Source: Acinetobacter sp. UBA6641
GTDB lineage: Bacteria; Pseudomonadota; Gammaproteobacteria; Pseudomonadales; Moraxellaceae
Length of the DNA: 5,509 nucleotides
Reading direction: 5' to 3'
Assembly (NCBI GenBank): GCA_002455755.1
Contig: DKLL01000155.1
Span: forward strand, 11,606 to 17,114
Position 1 is the stretch's first letter; every line of letters begins with the position of its first letter. The translations under genes and the position numbers were made by a program. Below, piece after piece: positions 1 through 5,509 of the stretch. Under the pieces are notes generated by a model that saw only the letters and a program-made list of their open reading frames with translations, was not told the origin of the DNA and did not search any database.

Positions 1-527
1 TTTTATTTGGTAATGTTTCAACTAAAACCGGAGATAGTCCTTACGAAATCAATGCAGCTGATGACTTGGCGACGGGTAAAGGTTATTACTCTGCAGGCAT
101 AGGGGCAAGTACGCGTAAATATATTGATCCCGTTGTACTTTTCGCTTCCGTATCTGCCAATTATGGTTTTAAGGAAACCGGACTGAATCAGCGCCGTGGT
201 ACACGCGTGATAGATGAGTTTGAACCAGGAATTAGTGGCGGTTTTGCTTTAGGCTTTGCCTATTCATTTAACTATGACGTGTCGATGACCATGTCATATC
301 AGCAAAGTTTTAATACCGGTTCAGAATTTACTTATACTTCAGGGGAAAGTTACTCACCGGCAGATCAGACCAGTTCTACTTTGGCAATTTCATTGGGTGT
401 TCGTGTTTCACCTGAAACCATTGTCAATGGAACTGTGGGTATAGGCTTAACAGAAGATGCACCAGACGTATCTTTAGGTTTGTCATTCCCACTTGATATT
501 TTAGGTTTCGGTAAGAAACTACGCTAA
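1..527 (+). CDS. filC: FilC-like outer-membrane beta-barrel protein, 3' part only
   Basis: The open frame runs in from the left edge (first whole codon at 3) and codes for 174 residues before the TAA at 525-527. A TTG at 66 could be read as a start, but the frame is open without a break to the window edge and the upstream residues look like the same protein, so the gene begins outside the window. The protein alternates short amphipathic beta strands with polar, Gly/Ser/Thr-rich turns and has no cysteine. Near the end (about 438-491) it carries GIGLTEDAPDVSLGLSFP, a pattern typical of the last two strands of the 'MetA-pathway phenol degradation-like' family of outer-membrane transporters. The end is unusual in having a short basic tail (GFGKKLR) after the last strand instead of a terminal aromatic residue. 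A barrel in the outer membrane is well supported; the substrate is unknown. The filC name is from position before a FadL-like gene and is an inference. The stop is 12 bases from the next start, so the two are co-transcribed. Confidence 0.75.
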   Translation, partial: LFGNVSTKTGDSPYEINAADDLATGKGYYSAGIGASTRKYIDPVVLFASVSANYGFKETGLNQRRGTRVIDEFEPGISGGFALGFAYSFNYDVSMTMSYQQSFNTGSEFTYTSGESYSPADQTSSTLAISLGVRVSPETIVNGTVGIGLTEDAPDVSLGLSFPLDILGFGKKLR

Positions 528-539
528 GAGGGCAGTCGT

Positions 540-2204
540 ATGTATAAGATTCGACTTCGCCCGTTAGCCGCAGCAATTATCATATCGGGCTGTTCAAGTG
601 CAACTTTCGCTCAATTAGGTACCAATTTATCTATTGATATCAGATCATTGAGTATGGGGAATGCAGTTACTGCGGATCCTCCAGGAATTAGTGCAATTCA
701 TTTTAACCCTGCAGCTTTGACTAAAATTGAGGGCCTGCAAACTGATGTACAAGGGATTCTTGCGAATTTTGATGTTCAACGAGAATTTTCGGTTCCTGCA
801 GGTTATAACGTATTTGGTTATTCAGACGACCCGCTGGTATGTAACGACGGACCGGAGGTCTCTTCTGATTTATGTACAGATTTTAAAGGTACGGTGAATG
901 GGGACGTAGAATACGTAAGTTTATATGTACCTGTACTGAAAAAGATGGTTGATCTGGGGGAAGGTTTACCAATGGCAGCACCTACAGCAGGTATTGCCTA
1001 CAATCCACCAGGCTCAAAAACAACCTTTGCAACGGCAATGTATGCGCCCTTGGTCGCCGGTTTCGGTGCGGAAAATGGCAATCCTGGGAACTATATGGGG
1101 CAACAGGTTGCTCTAGAAAGGATTACCTATTTATCTCCCTCTATTGCATATCAAGTGAATGACGAATTGTCGGTTGGTGCTTCGGTTGGTATGTCTTATC
1201 AAGCGATTGGATTAAAAACGGATTTGCGTTTTCCGAATGAATTAATTGGTATGTTGCGAATGATTGATGAAGTCGTTTGTACGCCTTTTAAAGAAAATTC
1301 GGACATCATTACCGATATCCTGTTGCTAGGAATGTGTAATACCAATGAAGGTATGAACCCATTTGGCAAGTTCGGACAAATGCAGCTTGCTTTGGAGCAA
1401 TCACTTAGCCCAAGTTATAACCTGGGTATATTGTGGGAGCCAACTGATGATTTTAGTTTTGGTATGGTGTATCAAAGTGCTGCAAAAATGCGTTTAAAGG
1501 GTAAATATCACATTGATAACGCAAATGCTCCACGTGAGCTGATTAATGGTTTAATGTCATCACCTACGGGTCAAATTCTTGCTGCAATTTTAGGTTTCCC
1601 AAATTCTATACCGGCAAGTGAGTCTGGTCTGGTTTCCATGGATTTTGAATATCCAGCGCATTTTCAGGCAGGGATAAAATATAAGCTTTTACCAGATCTA
1701 CAAGTTAATTTTGATGTAGGCTGGACTGATTATAAAGCTTGGGACAAGTTTAAGTTTGAATTTGACCGACAAATTTCAGCATTAAAAATTGCCAAATTAC
1801 TTTCTGAAAATATTGGTGATTCTTCTCTAGCCCTTCCACTGGTATTTACTTCACCATGGAATTTTGGCATAGGTGTGGAATATTCTGCAACAGACCGTTT
1901 GAAGTTACGTGCTGGATATGAACCTCGTAGCAGTGCAATTCCAGATAATAAACGCAATACAATGGTGCCTATTAATGATGCACAATTGTTTGGTTTAGGT
2001 GTAGGCTATCGTTTTGATGCAGATACTGATTTAGATTTATCGATTGGTTTTTTACGTAGTAAAGATAACATTCCAGCAAATACCAGTAGTTTGGCAAACC
2101 AAACAGGTGTGAATAATATTCTATTAAATCCATATGCGGGTTTAAATGTTAAAACGAATACCAAAGTCACGATTTTAGGATTGAACTACAGAACACGATG
2201 GTAG
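540..2204 (+). CDS. filD: FadL/OmpP1-family outer-membrane transport protein (FilD-like)
   Basis: This 554-residue protein belongs to the FadL family, whose members form 14-stranded barrels with an N-terminal hatch that pass long-chain fatty acids or other hydrophobic compounds through the outer membrane. Residues 1-24 form a signal peptide (cleavage expected after ATFA). The mature N-terminus has the family's hatch motif, GNAVTADPPG then FNPAAL with NPA at 56-58. The C-terminal third has the typical GYEPRSSAIPDN...GLGVGYRF strand-loop-strand signature (about 459-492), and the last strand ends in Trp554, as expected for recognition by the Bam machinery. It is longer than E. coli FadL (about 446 residues); the extra length seems to lie in loops, including two segments each holding a cysteine pair (101/112 and 247/266). 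The ATG start is backed by AAGAGGG at 526-532, which overlaps the stop of the preceding gene, 7 bases upstream. The signal peptide also contains ISGC (15-18), which resembles a lipobox; the AXA-like site at 24 is favoured. Substrate specificity cannot be read from sequence. The family is certain; the filD name is from gene context. Confidence 0.88.
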   Translation: MYKIRLRPLAAAIIISGCSSATFAQLGTNLSIDIRSLSMGNAVTADPPGISAIHFNPAALTKIEGLQTDVQGILANFDVQREFSVPAGYNVFGYSDDPLVCNDGPEVSSDLCTDFKGTVNGDVEYVSLYVPVLKKMVDLGEGLPMAAPTAGIAYNPPGSKTTFATAMYAPLVAGFGAENGNPGNYMGQQVALERITYLSPSIAYQVNDELSVGASVGMSYQAIGLKTDLRFPNELIGMLRMIDEVVCTPFKENSDIITDILLLGMCNTNEGMNPFGKFGQMQLALEQSLSPSYNLGILWEPTDDFSFGMVYQSAAKMRLKGKYHIDNANAPRELINGLMSSPTGQILAAILGFPNSIPASESGLVSMDFEYPAHFQAGIKYKLLPDLQVNFDVGWTDYKAWDKFKFEFDRQISALKIAKLLSENIGDSSLALPLVFTSPWNFGIGVEYSATDRLKLRAGYEPRSSAIPDNKRNTMVPINDAQLFGLGVGYRFDADTDLDLSIGFLRSKDNIPANTSSLANQTGVNNILLNPYAGLNVKTNTKVTILGLNYRTRW

Positions 2205-3406
2205 ATAAATTGAAAATAATGAAAGGGAATTCATTGGTGAAATCGATACTTACATTGTGTATGGTGCAGGTATCTTTTTCATATGCGGGCGAATTTTATA
2301 CCATTATTGGGCCGGATGGCCGGCCTATGGTAGTCCAACAAAAATCTCCGCCCAAAAATAAAGTAACTGAGGTGATGAAATCTGCATCAGTAGATGTGAG
2401 TCGTCAAGAAACACAATCAGTCACACATTTCCCGAATAATCAGTCGGAAATTAAAGCCATTTCAACTCAAACCCCACCATCCTCCCAACTCAAGTTGGAC
2501 GATAAAACAGTAGCTCAAGACGATCCCAAAAAAGTTTCTACCCAGGTCGAGGCAACTAAAATACCTCAAGCAACCTACGTAGTGCCTAAAACAGAGAAAA
2601 AGGAAAAAGTTGTAGTAAAGCCTCAATCCGATTTGAAAAGGGTGGACGAAAATATACCTCTTGCTACCAGCACTCCTAAAGTACAGAAAGAAATAAAAAA
2701 CACAGAAAACTATGTAACGATTGACGGTACGCAATATATAAAAAATGAATATCTGGAAGACCAGGAATTTAATCTGGAAGGGAAGAAGCGTTTTTATGCT
2801 ATGCCTGAAGGCATTATTGATACCAAGCATGGAGCAACACGTTTACAAATGGTGGAGCGTGAAAAAGGGGTAAGTAAATCCCTGCTGCAAACTTTTTTTA
2901 AGAAAAATCCCCAACAGGAGAGTGGTCCCATTACCTTGTCAACCACTTATTATCGGATTTCCCAGGCTGATGCTGTTGCAAGTTTAGGTCAACAATGTAT
3001 TCAGGGTAAAAAAATTAAAGATGCGAAAACTGTCAGTTTGGATAAAGAAGTCAATGTCTGGCCACGTGCACCATTAAAAGAAAAATTTGATTTTGAAATT
3101 GTGAAGGTTGCCAATGCAATTCAGAATGTCCAAATTAACTCGTATGCTTCACGACAACAAAATCCGACCTTTTATTGGCCATTTGTGGTTTTTCTAGACA
3201 CAAATGGATGCGTACTTGAGGGTGCGGGAGGTTTTAAAAATCATGAAGCTGCTGGATCCTTTACTACACATGAAAAAATTGAAGGAATCATTCATATTCC
3301 TTCTCAAAGCCGATATATATTATTGACCCCTTTAGCCAGTGCGATAGATTTAGAAAACAAAGCACTTACCAACCAGGGCCAATTAAAATTAATAGCAATT
3401 CGCTAA
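2198..3406 (+). CDS. filE: FilE-like secreted periplasmic protein
   Basis: The longest reading gives 402 residues from ATG 2198, which overlaps the filD stop by 7 bases (ATGGTAG). Two other starts are credible: ATG 2219 (reads MKGNSLVK) and GTG 2237, the only one with a Shine-Dalgarno-like sequence (AAAGGGAA, 2222-2229). All three leave the same export signal: a hydrophobic stretch at 16-28 and a probable signal peptidase I site after SYA (residue 30, longest numbering). The mature protein starts GEFYTIIGPDGRPMVVQ (31-47), a small beta segment, followed by a disordered linker (about 48-168) rich in Lys, Thr, Pro, Gln and Val. The rest (about 171-402) looks folded and beta-rich, with two cysteines (267 and 338) that could pair in the periplasm. 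The C-terminus (IEGIIHIPSQSRYILL...GQLKLIAIR) recalls the end of the periplasmic maltose-operon protein MalM, but this is a visual resemblance only. Homologues are often annotated 'putative pilus assembly protein FilE'; nothing here proves that role. It lies between a barrel and a lipoprotein gene, which suggests it bridges or assists them. Function unknown. Confidence 0.8.
   Translation: MVDKLKIMKGNSLVKSILTLCMVQVSFSYAGEFYTIIGPDGRPMVVQQKSPPKNKVTEVMKSASVDVSRQETQSVTHFPNNQSEIKAISTQTPPSSQLKLDDKTVAQDDPKKVSTQVEATKIPQATYVVPKTEKKEKVVVKPQSDLKRVDENIPLATSTPKVQKEIKNTENYVTIDGTQYIKNEYLEDQEFNLEGKKRFYAMPEGIIDTKHGATRLQMVEREKGVSKSLLQTFFKKNPQQESGPITLSTTYYRISQADAVASLGQQCIQGKKIKDAKTVSLDKEVNVWPRAPLKEKFDFEIVKVANAIQNVQINSYASRQQNPTFYWPFVVFLDTNGCVLEGAGGFKNHEAAGSFTTHEKIEGIIHIPSQSRYILLTPLASAIDLENKALTNQGQLKLIAIR
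2222..2229 (+). promoter_or_regulatory. Possible ribosome binding site for an internal GTG start of filE
   Basis: AAAGGGAA lies 7 bases upstream of GTG 2237. Neither ATG 2198 nor ATG 2219 has a comparable purine-rich element at a suitable distance. If used, it gives a 389-residue FilE with a compact signal peptide beginning MKSILTL. The match to the consensus is only moderate, and reinitiation at ATG 2198 after filD termination could replace it. Confidence 0.4.
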
Positions 3407-3427
3407 GGATATAAGAAGAGAATTAGG

Positions 3428-5389
3428 ATGAAAAATAAATATTTACTGCCTTTTACCTTGACTACATTGATGGCAGCTTTAAGTGGTTGTGGGGGAGAAA
3501 GCGCCAATATTATTCCTGAAGTCTATGATTCAAGTACGGAAAATGGGAGCTGTACTGTTGGTAGCGAGGGATGTGTTGAATTTGCATTAGATTATCCACT
3601 TGATGGACTTAATTTTAAGTGTAGTAGTGATACTACCAATAGCTTTGTTTCTCTTATAGATTTAGCCAACAATGTAGCTACAGGTAACTGTAGAAGTGGT
3701 GACAAAGTCAATTTCTTTATAAAAGGCGAAAAAGATAAACAGATTAATCTGGGGACAGTGGATTTAAGTAAAATCGCACTCGTCAGTACGACGGGACAAA
3801 TTCCACGTTTGACCATTTTAGATATTGCGCAAGGGATTACAGGACAGTCTGCAATAGAGTTAAGCCAGAATGATGCAACAGTTAAGGTGGCAATGAGTCT
3901 GGTCAAAATCTTGCAGGGATTAGCCTTGCAAGATAATAAAATTGTTGAGCCGACGGATATTCAGGCTTTGTATATTACAGATGCAATGCGGACGAAATTA
4001 GATCTGATTTTAAATTCAGTTACCTCGCAACAAATCATCAATGGTGAATACGTTACAATTATCAAGCCATGGGTTGATGTCAGCGCAATCACGGATGATC
4101 AGGCATTTGAAGTGGTTAAAAAATTGACAACAATTGCCAATGCCGCAGTATATCAACCGGAATTCTCTTTATTTTCTACCACGGGAACAGTGGGTAACTT
4201 ACTGTCGGGTTCGGATGGTTTGGTCGGTTGTAATAAAGATACCTGTACTACAACCGATACATCAACCAAGTTTTTATTTGGGCACTTCATGTTAATTACT
4301 GACCGGCAGGGGTATACGCTAGGCAGCGGTTTACAATGGCGAGGTACAATTGCTAAATCGTTATCTACCTTGAGCACGGTCAATGCTGAATTGATCCGTA
4401 ATACAAAACCGATACGGATGACTGCAGCAGCACAATCCCATTGGATTAATCCAATCAGCAAACGGATTGACCAGGATTATCAGTTTGAGGTGAGTGATGT
4501 AAACTCACAACCTTTAATCATTAATCAGGGCAAACTCTACAATGATTATATGATTGCCGGAAAAGAGAGTTTTTATAAGTTATTGACCCAGAAAACCACA
4601 CTGACAGCTAGTGATTTACTGGATTTGGGCCAATGGCATCAAAATATTAATTCAGGGGAAGTATATAAAGGGAGTTTAGACCTGTATAAAATTTTCCCTA
4701 TTACCTATTTGGATAAGAAAGTCTTTAAATCCATTAATAACGTGGCCGTTGGGGATAAATATGTCTTCCCTCTGTATGCTGATCTAACATTCAAATTCAC
4801 GGAAACTTCAGTATCTGATGTGAAATTAGGAATTGTTATTGACCGTAATGGAGATATTCGTACCAATATGAAGCCTGGTTATACTGAAAATGATATGTCT
4901 ACAGATGCCGTAAATGGCTGTAGTGGTGAGGATATACTTCCAGGTTCATTTAAGGATATCAATGGCGTACAGCAATACCGCTTAGGTACAATTGCACGTA
5001 CCTTTACACCAGAGCAATCGATTTCCATGCGCATGATTTTAGCTGGCGAAACATTTGCAAAAATTGATGGTGCACTGGTTGGCATGAACTCCACTATTAA
5101 AACATCATCTGATTCATCCTCTGAAAGTATTGTGGTCGGTGGTGCATTATTACGTTTGACCAACCTGCTGGATCCGTCAGTACCAACAGGAACCCGGCCA
5201 TCAACTGTAAGCTTTACCAATTCAGACAATACAGCCGTGAAATGGGGCAATACGCTAGCGAGTTTTCAGGGTATCTATAATATAAACAATCCAAGTTTGG
5301 TGACAGCGAATGATACTGCGCTGGCAAAACTGAATGGTGGAACTGTGGAAATGTCTTTAGCACCATGTTATACGGTCAAAACTAAATAA
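3428..5389 (+). CDS. filF: FilF-like large outer-membrane lipoprotein
   Basis: This 653-residue protein starts with a clear lipoprotein signal: MKNK, a hydrophobic run, then the lipobox LSGC with Cys21 as the acylated residue. The +2 residue is Gly, not Asp, so Lol sorting to the outer membrane is expected. Residues about 40-115 contain four cysteines (42, 49, 65, 88) and the run DYPLDGLNFKC...GNCRSGDKVNFFIKG...NLGTVDLSKI. This resembles the small N-terminal beta module seen in many exported lipoproteins, where 'G-L-x-Y/F ... G-D-x-V-x-F-x-I-G ... L-G' recurs and is followed by a helix of the type seen at about 150-167. The rest is mixed and then beta-rich, with further cysteines at 268/273, 498 and 647; eight remain besides Cys21, enough for four disulfides. 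No enzyme motif, transmembrane helix or coiled coil was recognised. The ATG is preceded by AAGAAGAG (3413-3420) at 7 bases, and the gap from filE is 21 bases. Homologues are labelled 'putative pilus assembly protein FilF', a name without support in this sequence. The lipoprotein call is firm; the function is unknown. Confidence 0.85.
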   Translation: MKNKYLLPFTLTTLMAALSGCGGESANIIPEVYDSSTENGSCTVGSEGCVEFALDYPLDGLNFKCSSDTTNSFVSLIDLANNVATGNCRSGDKVNFFIKGEKDKQINLGTVDLSKIALVSTTGQIPRLTILDIAQGITGQSAIELSQNDATVKVAMSLVKILQGLALQDNKIVEPTDIQALYITDAMRTKLDLILNSVTSQQIINGEYVTIIKPWVDVSAITDDQAFEVVKKLTTIANAAVYQPEFSLFSTTGTVGNLLSGSDGLVGCNKDTCTTTDTSTKFLFGHFMLITDRQGYTLGSGLQWRGTIAKSLSTLSTVNAELIRNTKPIRMTAAAQSHWINPISKRIDQDYQFEVSDVNSQPLIINQGKLYNDYMIAGKESFYKLLTQKTTLTASDLLDLGQWHQNINSGEVYKGSLDLYKIFPITYLDKKVFKSINNVAVGDKYVFPLYADLTFKFTETSVSDVKLGIVIDRNGDIRTNMKPGYTENDMSTDAVNGCSGEDILPGSFKDINGVQQYRLGTIARTFTPEQSISMRMILAGETFAKIDGALVGMNSTIKTSSDSSSESIVVGGALLRLTNLLDPSVPTGTRPSTVSFTNSDNTAVKWGNTLASFQGIYNINNPSLVTANDTALAKLNGGTVEMSLAPCYTVKTK

Positions 5390-5395
5390 AGTGAA

Positions 5396-5431
5396 CAATA
5401 AAAAGCCCATCACATGATGGGCTTTTTATTG
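5396..5431. terminator. Bidirectional intrinsic terminator between filF and a convergent gene
   Basis: The two 16-base arms (5396-5411 and 5416-5431) are exact inverted copies around a 4-base loop, ACAT. The core GCCCATC/GATGGGC stem is flanked by an A5 tract on the left (5400-5404) and a T5 tract on the right (5423-5427), so it can end transcripts from both strands. It starts 7 bases after the filF stop and marks the end of the operon. On the minus strand it lies 21 bases beyond the stop of the convergent gene. Confidence 0.93.
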
Positions 5432-5452
5432 AATTGAAAATTTATAATAGTT

Positions 5453-5509
5453 TTAACCGGTATGATCCAGACGGGTACCTAAAGTTTCTAAATGCATGTT
5501 GAATGAATC
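5453..5509 (-). CDS. 3' end of an unidentified convergent gene
   Basis: Read on the minus strand from the right edge, codons from 5509 down to the TAA at 5455-5453 give 18 residues, DSFNMHLETLGTRLDHTG, then stop. The codon choice looks ordinary for the neighbouring genes and the placement just before a bidirectional terminator fits a gene end. One other minus-strand frame is also open at the edge, reading 21 residues to a stop near 5442, but its sequence (HAFRNFRYPS, with a rare AGG codon) looks less like protein. Eighteen residues are too few to name a family. It is probably unrelated to the fil operon because it faces the other way. Confidence 0.5.
   Translation of the reverse strand, partial: DSFNMHLETLGTRLDHTG

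Noticed and set aside
66..527. A short complete gene starting at TTG 66
   Set aside because: The frame is open and protein-like to the left edge, and there is no ribosome binding site before 66. It is the end of a longer barrel gene.
2462..2830. A 122-codon minus-strand open frame, hydrophobic and rich in Phe and Tyr
   Set aside because: It lies opposite the Lys-rich linker of filE; Lys codons AAA/AAG read as Phe/Leu on the other strand, which explains the composition. No start context or ribosome binding site supports it.
2893..2899. A run of seven T that fits the slippery pattern T_TTT_TTT in filE
   Set aside because: A -1 shift here meets a TAA at once, no downstream stem or pseudoknot was evident, and the main frame continues for about 170 residues. 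It is more likely a simple homopolymer.
4841..4867. DRNGDIRTN in FilF (residues 472-480), resembling a calcium-binding EF-hand or dockerin loop
   Set aside because: The acidic residue expected at the twelfth position of the loop is missing and no second copy occurs, so the match is too weak to call.
4879..5250. A 123-codon minus-strand open frame within filF
   Set aside because: It is antisense to a gene with strong coding features, has no ribosome binding site and shows no domain-like pattern. The same holds for the other minus-strand frames at 1730-1957, 3592-3906 and 4153-4461.

Overview
The window is a compact, single-direction block of envelope genes from a gamma-proteobacterium, most probably an Acinetobacter species. 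The evidence is the moderately AT-rich DNA with AT-biased codon use and the order and character of the genes, which match the locus annotated filA-filF in Acinetobacter genomes. The species cannot be decided from this sequence alone, and the fil names rest on recalled gene order and protein features, not on a search.

Layout: the left edge cuts into an outer-membrane beta-barrel gene (filC-like, 3' part, ending at 527). Twelve bases later comes a full-length FadL/OmpP1-family barrel (filD-like, 540-2204). The next gene (filE-like, ending at 3406) overlaps or nearly abuts it and encodes a secreted periplasmic protein with a long Lys/Pro/Thr/Gln-rich linker and a folded C-terminal half. After a 21-base gap comes a 653-residue outer-membrane lipoprotein (filF-like, 3428-5389). 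Seven bases after the filF stop lies a strong, symmetrical terminator hairpin (5396-5431). Beyond it, the last 57 bases read as the 3' end of a convergent minus-strand gene (5453-5509) that was not identified.

How the genes fit together: the tight spacing and single terminator say that filC-filD-filE-filF are the distal part of one operon. Every product is predicted to be exported: two outer-membrane barrels, one periplasmic protein and one lipoprotein. This looks like a multi-part outer-membrane assembly. FadL relatives move hydrophobic molecules across the outer membrane, so an uptake or export system for a hydrophobic substrate, or a surface-structure system, are both possible. The customary label 'pilus assembly' for FilE/FilF is not supported by anything visible here: there is no chaperone, usher, prepilin, secretin or ATPase in the window. 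No RNA genes, CRISPR arrays, insertion sequences or long repeats were seen, and no gene-free stretch exceeds about 65 bases.
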